A DNA stretch of 11,564 nucleotides. It comes from Chthonomonas sp. UBA6659 (GTDB lineage Bacteria; Armatimonadota; Fimbriimonadia; Fimbriimonadales; Fimbriimonadaceae). The stretch's first letter is position 1, and each line of letters begins with the position of its first letter. The position numbers and the translations under genes are program-made. The notes below the pieces were generated by a model. The model did no database searches, was not told the DNA's origin, and worked only from the letters and a program-made list of their open reading frames with translations. The stretch is taken from contig DKKT01000012.1 in NCBI GenBank assembly GCA_002455425.1, forward strand, positions 29,302 through 40,865, given 5' to 3'. Of the stretch, positions 1 to 7,467 are shown piece by piece.

Positions 1-836
1 TCGACCCCCAGCCGTCTTGCGACTCGCGCCGCGTCCATCGCGGTGTTGCCTCCTCCGTAAACCGCCACCCGACGTCCGAGGCGTGGTTGCTCGCCCATCT
101 CGACGCTCTTGAGGAAGCTCACGGCATCGAGAATCTTGCCGGCGTCGCGGGCCGGAATCTCGACCTTCTTGCCGAGGTGAGCGCCGACGGCGACGAAGGC
201 CGCGTCGAAGCCGCCCGACGCCATCTCGGCGTCAAGGTCCTCGACTTTGTGGTTGAAGACGATTTCGACGCCCAAGTCTTGGATCCGGGCGACCTCGGCT
301 TCGAGGATGTCACGTGGCAAGCGATAGGCCGGGATGCCGAAGTGCATCATCCCGCCCGCCATCGGGCCGGCCTCATGGATCACCACGGAATGGCCGCGGC
401 GGGCCAGGTGATAGGCGCACGAAAGACCGGCGGGACCGGCTCCGACGATCAGCACCCGCTTGCCCGTCGGGATCGGCGGCTCGGGGAACCGCCAGCCCTC
501 CTGGAGGGCGAGATCGCCCAGATATCGCTCGACGGCGTGGATGCTGACAGGCGTCTCCAACTGGCCGCGGTTGCACAGGGTTTCGCACGGGTGGTAGCAG
601 ACCCGACCATGAACGGCCGGCAGGGGGTTGTCCTGAACGAGGATTTCCCAGGCTGCTCGGTCATCACCTTCGACGATCTTGGCGAGCCATCCCTGGATGT
701 TCTCACCGGCAGGGCACGCGGCGTTGCAGGGAGGGAGGAGGTCGAGGTAGATCGGACGTCGGCTGCGAACCGCGCCCGTGGCGCGATGCTGAGTCAGGTC
801 CGGCGGTAACGTCAAGTCACGGCGCTCTTCGCTCAC
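1..836 (-). CDS. GltD-like FAD/NAD(P)-binding Fe-S oxidoreductase, C-terminus cut by window edge
   Basis: An open frame runs leftward from a GTG at 836 off the window, giving 278 residues with no stop. The N-terminal part has Cys37-x3-Cys41-Pro and Cys80-x3-Cys84-x3-Cys88, the cysteine-rich Fe-S domain found in glutamate synthase small subunit (GltD), NfnB and dihydropyrimidine dehydrogenase. Then come GAGPAG (132-137, FAD Rossmann loop), a GIPAYRLPRDIL segment typical of the family, and GGGNTAMDAAR near 261-271, the second nucleotide-binding (NADPH) loop. GTG 836 is chosen because GGAGG at 850-846 lies 9 bases upstream; the ATG at 842 would be only 3 bases from it. The family moves electrons between NAD(P)H, FAD and Fe-S clusters. 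No GltB-type large subunit is visible, and divergent nifJ suggests a ferredoxin-linked role rather than glutamate synthesis (inference). It follows the unknown gene at 876-1193 by 39 bases, probably in one operon. The missing part could carry an extra ferredoxin domain. Confidence 0.9.
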   Translation of the reverse strand, partial: MSEERRDLTLPPDLTQHRATGAVRSRRPIYLDLLPPCNAACPAGENIQGWLAKIVEGDDRAAWEILVQDNPLPAVHGRVCYHPCETLCNRGQLETPVSIHAVERYLGDLALQEGWRFPEPPIPTGKRVLIVGAGPAGLSCAYHLARRGHSVVIHEAGPMAGGMMHFGIPAYRLPRDILEAEVARIQDLGVEIVFNHKVEDLDAEMASGGFDAAFVAVGAHLGKKVEIPARDAGKILDAVSFLKSVEMGEQPRLGRRVAVYGGGNTAMDAARVARRLGV

Positions 837-845
837 GAGCATACA

Positions 846-850
846 CCTCC
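846..850 (-). promoter_or_regulatory. Shine-Dalgarno site of the GltD-like gene; decides the start
   Basis: Read on the minus strand this is GGAGG, the strongest ribosome-binding site in the left part. It is 9 bases from GTG 836 but only 3 from ATG 842, so the GTG is the better start. Confidence 0.6.
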
Positions 851-875
851 GTATGGACGCGCGCCGAAGATCGGA

Positions 876-1193
876 TCAGTCTCGGGGATGGCTAAGTTCG
901 AATTCGCGCTCGAATTGCTCGATCCGGTGTTTCGCCTCCCGCTCGGTCAGGACGCGGAGGTACTGAACGGCGAGCACGTTGACCCAGTAGACGGCATTCG
1001 AAGGGTGGGAGCCCTCGGCCTTGCCGTAGGCAAGGGCAAGACCGAGCATATCTGATTCAAATCCACGCACCACGTAGATGCTCTCCTCGGAGCTCTGCTT
1101 GGCAAGCGGGTGCCCCGGCACCCATCGGACTTCGACCAGCTGGCCGATGAGTTCCATCTTCGACCGGTCGACCGATAGCGGGGCGCGTTCCAT
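876..1193 (-). CDS. Conserved-looking small protein of unknown function (105 aa)
   Basis: I do not recognise this protein. From ATG 1193 it has 105 residues and no signal peptide, membrane segment or cysteine. The core (about residues 13-75) looks like a compact beta-rich domain with hydrophobic patches such as QLVEVRWVPG, IYVVRGF and YWVNVLAVQYL. The tail (about 76-105) is charged and helical (LTEREAKHRIEQFEREFEL). An upstream ATG at 1229 keeps the frame but would place coding inside the inverted repeat and promoter, so 1193 is preferred. There is no convincing Shine-Dalgarno, and a TACAAT -10-like box ends 6 bases upstream, so the mRNA may be leaderless. It lies between divergent nifJ and the GltD-like gene, 39 bases ahead of the latter. 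It could be a small accessory or regulatory protein for that redox pair, which is inference from position only. ATG 1157 is another possible start. Confidence 0.65.
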   Translation of the reverse strand: MERAPLSVDRSKMELIGQLVEVRWVPGHPLAKQSSEESIYVVRGFESDMLGLALAYGKAEGSHPSNAVYWVNVLAVQYLRVLTEREAKHRIEQFEREFELSHPRD

Positions 1194-1196
1194 ACA

Positions 1197-1233
1197 CCCA
1201 TTGTATCGGACGTCCGGCCTTCGATACAATGGG
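1197..1233. promoter_or_regulatory. Divergent promoter/operator with a perfect 12-bp inverted repeat
   Basis: The left arm CCCATTGTATCG (1197-1208) and right arm CGATACAATGGG (1222-1233) are exact reverse complements separated by 13 bases. The right arm holds TACAAT (1225-1230), a good -10 for nifJ, with TTGTAT (1201-1206) as a weak -35 at 18-base spacing. By symmetry the minus strand has TACAAT at 1205-1200 and TTGTAT at 1229-1224, for the unknown gene at 1193. Each strand's -10 therefore overlaps the other's -35, and only one polymerase could sit there at a time. The repeat may also be an operator for a dimeric repressor. The spacer contains the 8-bp palindrome GGACGTCC (1208-1215), off-centre to the main repeat. 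Symmetry and positions are seen; promoter function is inferred. Confidence 0.6.
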
Positions 1234-1283
1234 CTTGAGCGAAGCGCCCGATTTCAGTGTCCCGCATTGAAAGAGCAAGGTCC

Positions 1284-4200
1284 ATGAAACAACCAGAGAG
1301 CGCCGACACCGGCGAAGCGGCCGATTCCGAAGCGCGAACCGCGATTCTCGACGGAAACGAAGCGTGCGCCGATGTGGCCTTCCGGGTCAACGAAATCTGC
1401 TCGATCTTCCCGATCACGCCCGCGACACCGATGGCTGAGCTTGCCGACCAGTGGGCGGGCGAGGGACGCACCAACATTTGGGGCACAGTTCCGGATGTCG
1501 TCGAAATGCAGAGCGAACTCGGGGCGGCGGGGACGCTACATGGTGGGCTCCAGTCTGGCAGCCTGGTGACCAGTTTCACGTCGTCTCAGGGGCTGCTTCT
1601 GATGATCCCCAACATGTTCAAGGTCGCGGGCGAGCTGTTGCCCTGCGTCATCCACGTGGCGAGCCGAGCGCTTTCGACGAACGCCCTCACGATCTTCGGC
1701 GACCACCAGGACGTGATGGCGGTGCGCCAGACCGGCTTCGCGATGGTGGCTTCGGCCAGTGTGCAAGAAGCCCACGATTTCGCTCTGATCACCCAGGCGG
1801 CGAGCCTCGAATCGAAGATTCCGTTTCTCCACTTCTTCGACGGCTTCCGCACGTCGCACGAGATGGCGAAAGTGGCCCTCTTGGAGGACCGAGACCTCGC
1901 GGCGATGCTCGACGACGACTTGATCTTCGCCCATCGGGTGCGCGGAATGAATCCCGATCGCCCGAACATGCGGGGGACGGTGCAGAACCCCGACGTCTTC
2001 TTCCAGACGCGGGAGGCCGCCAACCCCTACTTCGCCCGCTGCCCGGAGATCTTCCAGCACACGATGGATCGATTCGCCGATCTCACCGGGCGTCGCTACC
2101 GGGCCTACGAGTACTTCGGTCACCCTGAAGCGGAACGGATCCTCGTGATCATGGGCTCGGGTGCGCAGGCGGCCCGCGAAACCGCCGAGTTTCTTGCCGA
2201 GCGGGGCGAGCGGGTCGGTGTGGTCCAGGTTCGACTCTACCGGCCCTTCGATGTGCCCGCGTTCTTGGCGGCGTTTCCGCCCACGACACGGGCGGTCGCC
2301 GTGCTCGATCGAACGAAGGAGCCTGGCGCGACCGGAGAGCCGCTGTACCTGGACGTCGTGGCGGCCTTTGCTGAGGGATGGCGTGGGTCCGATCTGCCCG
2401 TAATCGTCGGTGGTCGATTCGGAATCGGGGGCAAGGAGTTTCACCCGGGGATGGTGCGAGCGATCTTCGAAGAGCTGGCACGCTCGGACCCGAAGAACCA
2501 CTTTACGATCGGCATCGTGGATGACCAGTGCGACACCCACCTCGAGTACGACGAGGACTTCGCGGTCGAGCTGGACACAGTCCATGCCGCTATCTTCTAC
2601 GGACTTGGCGCGGACGGGACCGTCGGAGCCAACAAGAACACGATCAAGATCATCGGCGACGATCCTCGGTTTCATGTTCAAGCATACTTCCTTTACGACT
2701 CCAAGAAATCGGGATCCCAGACAGTGTCGCACCTGCGCTTTGGCCCTGAGCCAATCCGGTCGACTTATCTCGTACGATCGGCCCAGTTTATCGGTTGTCA
2801 TGTGTTCGGCTTCTTGGAGAAAGTGGACGTCCTTGGACGTGCTCGCGAAGGGGCCACGCTGCTTCTCAACACCGCATTCGGACCCGATGAAGTCTGGGAC
2901 CATCTTCCACGAACCGTCCAACAGCAGTTGATCGAGAAGCGAATCGCGCTCTACGTGATCGATGCCACGAAGGTGGCCAAAGACACGGGCATGCGATCCC
3001 ATACGAACACGATCCTACAAACGTGTTACTTTGCGATATCGGGCTTGATGCCGCGCGAGCAGGCGATCGCCAAGATCAAGCACGCGATCGAGTCGACGTA
3101 CCGCCGCAAGGGTCGCGAAGTCGTGGAGAAGAACTTCGACGCCGTCGACCGGACCCTGGCGAATCTCCATCGCGTCGACCTCCCGACGCGCGTGGACGAG
3201 GCTGCGCCTGCACCGGAACCCCAGCGTGTGAATCTGGACAAAGCTCCGGAGTTCATCCGGCAGGTGACGGCTCGGATCATCGCCGGCGAGGGAGAGGCCC
3301 TGCCCACGAGCGCGTTGCCGGTCGATGGCGGATTTCCGAGCGCATCGGCGAGGTGGGAAAAGCGGAATGTCGCCGACGCCGTCCCGATTTGGGATTCGGA
3401 AACGTGTATTCAATGTGGAAACTGCAGTTTCGTTTGCCCGCACTCCTGCATCCGGACGCGCCTCTTCCACGAATCGTTGCTCGACAGCGCCCCGCCTGAG
3501 TTTCAGGCGATGAAGATCGACGCGAAGGGGTTTCCGGAAACCCGTTACACGCTTCAGATCTATATGGAGGACTGTACGGGATGCGGGCTCTGCGTCGATG
3601 CATGTCCCGTTCGTACGAAGGAGAAGGCCAACGTCCGAGCGATCAACATGGTCGACAAGGACGGGCAAGAGATCGACAATCGCCGGCACCTGGAGTTCTT
3701 CGAAACGCTTCCCGCCAACGATCGATCCTTCGTCGATTTCGGCACCGTGCGAGGCGTGCAGTTCCTGGAGCCGACCTTCGAGTTTCCGGGTGCTTGTGCC
3801 GGTTGCGGCGAGACGCCTTATCTCAAACTCGTGTCCCAATTGTTCGGCGATCGTATGATGGTCGCCAACGCAAGCGGATGCAGTTCGGTCTATGGGGGAA
3901 GCCTGCCCACGACCCCATGGTCGGTCGACACGGAGGGCCGTGGCCCGGCCTGGGCGACCTCGCTCTTCGAGGACAACGCGGAGTTCGGGCTCGGTATGCG
4001 GCTGTCGGCCGATCGCCAGATGCGCCTGGCTCACTTGCTCCTCCGAAAGCTGGGCGTCGACCTGGGTGAAGATCTGGTCGACGCGCTCATCTCCGAACCG
4101 CAGCGCTACGAATCCGAGATTCGGAGGCAGCGCGAGCGGGTGGCAGCGCTCAAGGCGAAATTGGCCCGGATGACGGCGGCGGGCGACGACCGAGCGCGCG

Positions 4201-4880
4201 ATGCGGCTCGACTCCTCTCGGTGGCCGATGGCCTGGTGCGGCGCAGCGTCTGGATCATCGGAGGCGACGGATGGGCATACGACATCGGCAGTAGCGGCGT
4301 CGATCATGTGCTCGCCTCCGGCCGAGATGTGAATCTCCTCGTCCTCGACAACGAAGTCTATGCGAACACCGGAGGGCAATCCTCGAAGGCGACGCCACTC
4401 GGGGCCGTGGCGAAGTTTGCCAGCGCGGGCAAGCGCAGCAGCAAGAAGGACCTGGCGCTGCAGGCGATCGCCTACGGGAACGTGTATGTCGCCCGGGTGG
4501 CGATGGGCGCGAATCCTCAACAGACCCTCACCGCGTTTCGTGAGGCCGAAGCCTATCCGGGCACGTCCCTCCTTATCGCCTACAGCCATTGCATTGCCCA
4601 TGGCATCTCGATGGAGCACGGTCTCGAACAGCAGCACCTCGCCGTGCACTCGGGCTACTGGCCGCTGATTCGCTACAACCCCGAAGTGATCGGATCGGGC
4701 CAGAATCCGTTTATCCTCGACTCTGCCCGTCCATCCCGCACGCTCAGCGAGTTCTGCGAGAACGAGCTGCGCTACCGCGCGCTGAGGTACACGCATCCTG
4801 CCGAAGCCGAACGTCTACTCAAGGAAGCACAGGAGCAAGTGACGCGCCACTGGGCGCTCTACGAGCGCATGGCCCAGTAG
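1284..4880 (+). CDS. nifJ: Pyruvate:ferredoxin (flavodoxin) oxidoreductase, single-chain NifJ type
   Basis: This enzyme oxidatively decarboxylates pyruvate with CoA to acetyl-CoA and CO2, reducing ferredoxin or flavodoxin in the cytoplasm. At 1198 residues it has the full homodimeric architecture. The N-terminal pyruvate/TPP domain has FPITPAT with catalytic-type Thr45. The gamma-like domain has GLGADGTVGANKN from 440 and a SKKSG...SHLRFG stretch. An EKR segment lies near 600-630. Two [4Fe-4S] ferredoxin motifs follow: Cys708/711/714/718 and Cys764/767/770/774. The C-terminal TPP domain has GDGWAYDIG (994-1002) and NTGGQSS (from 1028). Cys838, 841, 866 and 1103 match the four ligands of the proximal cluster, so no key residue is missing. 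ATG 1284 is chosen because homologues begin just before TAILDGNEA; the in-frame GTG at 1257 has no ribosome site. AAGG at 1277-1280 is a weak Shine-Dalgarno. The DHOD-like gene follows after 21 bases. Pyruvate is the likely substrate by family, though other 2-oxoacids cannot be excluded. Confidence 0.97.
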   Translation: MKQPESADTGEAADSEARTAILDGNEACADVAFRVNEICSIFPITPATPMAELADQWAGEGRTNIWGTVPDVVEMQSELGAAGTLHGGLQSGSLVTSFTSSQGLLLMIPNMFKVAGELLPCVIHVASRALSTNALTIFGDHQDVMAVRQTGFAMVASASVQEAHDFALITQAASLESKIPFLHFFDGFRTSHEMAKVALLEDRDLAAMLDDDLIFAHRVRGMNPDRPNMRGTVQNPDVFFQTREAANPYFARCPEIFQHTMDRFADLTGRRYRAYEYFGHPEAERILVIMGSGAQAARETAEFLAERGERVGVVQVRLYRPFDVPAFLAAFPPTTRAVAVLDRTKEPGATGEPLYLDVVAAFAEGWRGSDLPVIVGGRFGIGGKEFHPGMVRAIFEELARSDPKNHFTIGIVDDQCDTHLEYDEDFAVELDTVHAAIFYGLGADGTVGANKNTIKIIGDDPRFHVQAYFLYDSKKSGSQTVSHLRFGPEPIRSTYLVRSAQFIGCHVFGFLEKVDVLGRAREGATLLLNTAFGPDEVWDHLPRTVQQQLIEKRIALYVIDATKVAKDTGMRSHTNTILQTCYFAISGLMPREQAIAKIKHAIESTYRRKGREVVEKNFDAVDRTLANLHRVDLPTRVDEAAPAPEPQRVNLDKAPEFIRQVTARIIAGEGEALPTSALPVDGGFPSASARWEKRNVADAVPIWDSETCIQCGNCSFVCPHSCIRTRLFHESLLDSAPPEFQAMKIDAKGFPETRYTLQIYMEDCTGCGLCVDACPVRTKEKANVRAINMVDKDGQEIDNRRHLEFFETLPANDRSFVDFGTVRGVQFLEPTFEFPGACAGCGETPYLKLVSQLFGDRMMVANASGCSSVYGGSLPTTPWSVDTEGRGPAWATSLFEDNAEFGLGMRLSADRQMRLAHLLLRKLGVDLGEDLVDALISEPQRYESEIRRQRERVAALKAKLARMTAAGDDRARDAARLLSVADGLVRRSVWIIGGDGWAYDIGSSGVDHVLASGRDVNLLVLDNEVYANTGGQSSKATPLGAVAKFASAGKRSSKKDLALQAIAYGNVYVARVAMGANPQQTLTAFREAEAYPGTSLLIAYSHCIAHGISMEHGLEQQHLAVHSGYWPLIRYNPEVIGSGQNPFILDSARPSRTLSEFCENELRYRALRYTHPAEAERLLKEAQEQVTRHWALYERMAQ

Positions 4881-4888
4881 CCCTGACC

Positions 4889-4894
4889 AAGGAG
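4889..4894 (+). promoter_or_regulatory. Shine-Dalgarno of the DHOD-like gene; supports a GTG start
   Basis: AAGGAG sits 7 bases before GTG 4902 in the 21-base gap after nifJ. It fixes the non-ATG start and indicates co-transcription with nifJ, because no room remains for a separate promoter. Confidence 0.7.
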
Positions 4895-4901
4895 CCTATC
4901 C

Positions 4902-5906
4902 GTGAATCTATCGACCCGATACCTTGGACTCGAACTCAAGCATCCGATCGTCGCCTCGTCCTCGCCCCAATCGAAGAGCCTGGACGGCATTCGCCGCCTG
5001 GCAGACGCCGGAGCCGCGGCGATCACCCTGTTCTCGCTCTTCGAGGAGCAGATTCGCGCAGAACAGGAGCGCATCGAGTTTCTCGTCGGGAAGACCACCT
5101 ACAGCAGTGCTGAGTCGCTGAACTACTTCCCGGATGCCTCGGCGTACACAGTCGGTCCGGGCGAGTACCTCGACCTGATCTATCAGGCCTCGCGCGAAGT
5201 CGAGGTTCCGATCATCGGCAGCCTGAACGGCGTGACCGAGCATGGCTGGATCGACTACGCGAGGGATATGGTCGATGCCGGTGCGAGTGCGCTCGAACTC
5301 AACATCTTCTTCCTCCCCGTGGACATCGATGTGTCCTCGGAGGAAGTCGAGGCTCAGTACGTGCGCGTGGTCGAGGCGGTCAGCGGAGCGGTGCGGGTGC
5401 CGGTCACGGTCAAGCTCTCCCCGTATTTCAGTTCTCCGGGCGACATAGCGCGCCGACTCGTCGGCGCGGGGGCACAAGGACTCGTCTTGTTCAACCGGTT
5501 CTATCAGCCCGATTTCGACATCGAGAACCGCGTCGTGGAATCGCGCCTCGACCTCAGCCAGCCGAGCGAAATCCGGCTTCCATTGCTCTGGATCTCGGTG
5601 CTGTACGGGCAGATCGGATGTTCGCTGGGCGCGACCACGGGCGTCCAGTCTGCGACGGAAGTGGTGAAGTACCTCATGGCGGGTGCCGACGCGGTGATGA
5701 CGACGTCGTCCCTGCTCCGAAACGGCGAAGGCTATCTCGCCACGCTGCTCGACGGCTTGCAAGCCTGGATGACGGACCACCAGTTCGAATCGGTGGAGCA
5801 GATGAAGGGATCGATGAGCCTGAAGCACTGCGCCGAACCGGAGGCGTTCGTGCGCTCGAACTACCTCAAGATCCTGCAGAGCTACGCCGGTCCGCGTCAG
5901 CCTTGA
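4902..5906 (+). CDS. Dihydroorotate dehydrogenase-like FMN-binding protein
   Basis: The protein has 334 residues and the (beta/alpha)8 flavoprotein pattern of class 1 dihydroorotate dehydrogenases. An N-terminal YLGLELKHPIVASSSP strand/loop is followed by VTVKLSPYF in the middle, then late GATTGVQSATEVVKYLMAGADAV and TTSSLLRNG, the usual FMN-phosphate region. In true DHODs the substrate loop reads N-L-S-C-P-N (class 1A catalytic Cys) or has Ser in its place. Here the equivalent stretch is N134-I-F-F-L-P139, with Phe137 at the Cys position and the second Asn gone. It therefore probably does not oxidise dihydroorotate. It resembles the 'dihydroorotate dehydrogenase-like' proteins that I recall being found beside nifJ. 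I infer an FMN oxidoreductase linked to the ferredoxin pool, substrate unknown. GTG 4902 with AAGGAG 7 bases upstream is the start. Its last 10 bases overlap the end of the convergent acyl-CoA dehydrogenase gene. Confidence 0.9.
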   Translation: MNLSTRYLGLELKHPIVASSSPQSKSLDGIRRLADAGAAAITLFSLFEEQIRAEQERIEFLVGKTTYSSAESLNYFPDASAYTVGPGEYLDLIYQASREVEVPIIGSLNGVTEHGWIDYARDMVDAGASALELNIFFLPVDIDVSSEEVEAQYVRVVEAVSGAVRVPVTVKLSPYFSSPGDIARRLVGAGAQGLVLFNRFYQPDFDIENRVVESRLDLSQPSEIRLPLLWISVLYGQIGCSLGATTGVQSATEVVKYLMAGADAVMTTSSLLRNGEGYLATLLDGLQAWMTDHQFESVEQMKGSMSLKHCAEPEAFVRSNYLKILQSYAGPRQP

Positions 5907-7042
5907 TCGAGCACGGCTCGCGAGATGACGAGGCGCTGAATCTCGCTCGTTCCTTCGTAGATCTCGGTGATCCGCTGGTCGCGGTAGAGGCGTTCGACCT
6001 TGAACTCCTTCATGTAGCCGTATCCGCCGTGAATCTGGAGAGCTTTGTGGCAGACGCGGTGGGCCATTTCTGAGGCGAACAGCTTGATCATCGCCGACTC
6101 TTTGGAGTGCCGGATGTGGGAGTCCTTCATCCAGGCGACGCGGTACAGCATGGTCTTGGCCACTTCGATCTCGGTCGCCATGTCGGCAAGCATGAACTGA
6201 AGCGCCTCGAACTCGGCGAGCTTGCGACCGAACTGCCGGCGCTCCTGGGCGTAGCGGACTGCCTCTTCGAAGGCGGCTTCCGCGATCCCGACCGCCTGGG
6301 CGGCAATGCCGATCCGGCCACCGTCGAGGGTTGTCAGGGCCACGTTCAGTCCTTTGTTCTCCTGGCCGAGGAGTGCGCTTGCCGGAACCCGGCAGTCTCG
6401 GAACAGCATCTCGGTCGTGCTGGACGTCCGGATGCCGAGCTTGTTCTCTTCGCGCCCCACTTCGAAACCGGGCGTCGTGCTCGGCACGAGGAACGCCGAG
6501 ATGCCCTTCGACCCCTTGGTGACGTCGGTCTGGAAAAAACCGATGATGAGGTCGGCAAACCCTCCGTTGGTCGTGAAGTTCTTCGTCCCGTTCAGGACGT
6601 ACTCGTCACCGTCGCGGACGGCCGTCGCCTTCAGCGAGCCGGGGTCGCTGCCCGCGCCTCCCTCGGTCAACGAGAAGCAGCCCATCCACTCCCCCGTGCA
6701 GAGCTTCGGGAGGCACGCGCGCTTCTGCTCCTCGGTCCCCCACTTCACAATCGTATCGTTGACGAGGGAGTTCTGAACCGAGAGCGCGACCGCGGTGCCG
6801 GAGTCGGCTTTGCTCAGTTCGATCATGACGTCGACATAGACCAGCGCCCCGAGGGCCGTTCCGCCGTATTCCTCGGGGCAGGTCAGGCCGTAGAACCCGA
6901 GGGAGCCGAGGGCTCGAAGAGCCTCGAAGTGGACTTCGTGTCGCTCATCGAACGCATGAGCATGGGGCGCAAGCAGTCGCTCCGCGACCTTCTTGGCCTC
7001 TTCGCGGACAAGAAGGTGTTCCTCAGTAAAGGAGAAATCCAT
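5897..7042 (-). CDS. Acyl-CoA dehydrogenase (short-chain type)
   Basis: This 381-residue FAD flavoprotein introduces an alpha-beta double bond into an acyl-CoA, passing electrons to electron-transfer flavoprotein (family knowledge). Visible motifs are the N-terminal helical start MDFSFTEEHLLVREEAKK, CFSLTEGGAGSD (the first family signature), FTTNGGFAD in the beta domain, and IHGGYGYMKEF then YRDQRITEIYEGTSEIQR near the end. Glu363 in YEGT matches the catalytic base of short- and medium-chain members. ATG 7042 is chosen because GGGGAG (7055-7050) lies 7 bases upstream and the protein then begins like its family; the in-frame start at 7075 would add an unconserved tail inside the mutase gene. 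The start shares one base with the stop of the small mutase subunit (TGATG), so translation is probably coupled. As last gene of the mutase operon it likely oxidises isobutyryl-CoA, butyryl-CoA or a similar C4-C5 acyl-CoA (inference). No ETF genes are in view. Confidence 0.96.
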   Translation of the reverse strand: MDFSFTEEHLLVREEAKKVAERLLAPHAHAFDERHEVHFEALRALGSLGFYGLTCPEEYGGTALGALVYVDVMIELSKADSGTAVALSVQNSLVNDTIVKWGTEEQKRACLPKLCTGEWMGCFSLTEGGAGSDPGSLKATAVRDGDEYVLNGTKNFTTNGGFADLIIGFFQTDVTKGSKGISAFLVPSTTPGFEVGREENKLGIRTSSTTEMLFRDCRVPASALLGQENKGLNVALTTLDGGRIGIAAQAVGIAEAAFEEAVRYAQERRQFGRKLAEFEALQFMLADMATEIEVAKTMLYRVAWMKDSHIRHSKESAMIKLFASEMAHRVCHKALQIHGGYGYMKEFKVERLYRDQRITEIYEGTSEIQRLVISRAVLDQG

Positions 7043-7458
7043 CAGACGTCTCCCCGCGGATGGGTCGCCATCCACTCGTGGATGTACCCGACGATCGCGT
7101 TCGGATCGTCGCCCGGACCGAACAGCTTGCCGACGCCGAGCTTGGACAGGGTTTCCTGGTCCTTGGTGGGAATGATGCCTCCGCCGGTCAGCAGGCGATC
7201 GCCGAGCCCGTTTTCTTCCATGAGCGCGCGAACCCGCGTGAAGTGGGTCATGTGGGCGCCCGACAGGACCGAGAGACCGATGACGTCCGCATCTTCCTCG
7301 AGAGCGGCGGCGACAATCGACTCGGGAGTTTGGCGCAACCCCAGGTACACGACCTCCATCCCCGCTTCCACGAGCGCGCGGGCGACGACTTTCGCGCCGC
7401 GGTCATGACCATCGAGACCGGGCTTTCCGACAACCACCTTGATAGGATGCTCGCTCAT
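7042..7458 (-). CDS. icmB: Small B12-binding subunit of acyl-CoA mutase (IcmB-like)
   Basis: This 138-residue protein is a stand-alone adenosylcobalamin-binding domain. It shows D16-G-H18-D-R-G21, in which the His is the lower cobalt ligand; S63-V-L65 in the second loop; and G92-G-G94 in the third, the standard base-off/His-on set. The length matches separate IcmB/HcmB subunits of about 135 residues and is much shorter than the roughly 700-residue fused methylmalonyl-CoA mutases. It pairs with the large subunit encoded 9 bases upstream. Its Shine-Dalgarno GAGGTG (7469-7464) overlaps the TGA stop of that gene. Its own stop TGA shares the A of the next ATG. Specificity resides in the large subunit, so the icmB symbol depends on the Phe/Gln signature seen there. 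Confidence 0.93.
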   Translation of the reverse strand: MSEHPIKVVVGKPGLDGHDRGAKVVARALVEAGMEVVYLGLRQTPESIVAAALEEDADVIGLSVLSGAHMTHFTRVRALMEENGLGDRLLTGGGIIPTKDQETLSKLGVGKLFGPGDDPNAIVGYIHEWMATHPRGDV

Positions 7459-7467
7459 CTGTACACC

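Noticed and set aside
87..809. 240-codon plus-strand frame at the left edge
   Set aside because: It is antisense to the GltD-like gene, whose Cys, FAD and NADPH motifs read through the whole stretch on the minus strand.
1161..1170. 10-bp palindrome CGACCGGTCG
   Set aside because: It lies inside the coding region of the unknown protein and has no symmetric partner. Short CG-rich palindromes are frequent in such DNA.
1194..1229. Upstream start (ATG 1229) of the unknown 105-residue protein
   Set aside because: The added codons read through the inverted repeat and promoter elements and have no ribosome-binding site.
1257..1283. GTG 1257 as the nifJ start
   Set aside because: No Shine-Dalgarno precedes it and the extra nine residues are not needed by the family; ATG 1284 fits better.
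3015..4796. 593-codon minus-strand frame inside nifJ
   Set aside because: Shadow of nifJ, whose Fe-S and TPP motifs are intact on the plus strand. The same holds for the 488-codon minus frame at 1536-3002.
4902..5906. True dihydroorotate dehydrogenase (pyrD) of pyrimidine synthesis
   Set aside because: The catalytic Cys/Ser and following Asn of the substrate loop are absent, and the gene sits in a nifJ operon rather than with pyrimidine genes.
6107..7408. 433-codon plus-strand frame
   Set aside because: Antisense shadow of the acyl-CoA dehydrogenase and icmB genes; no recognisable motif.
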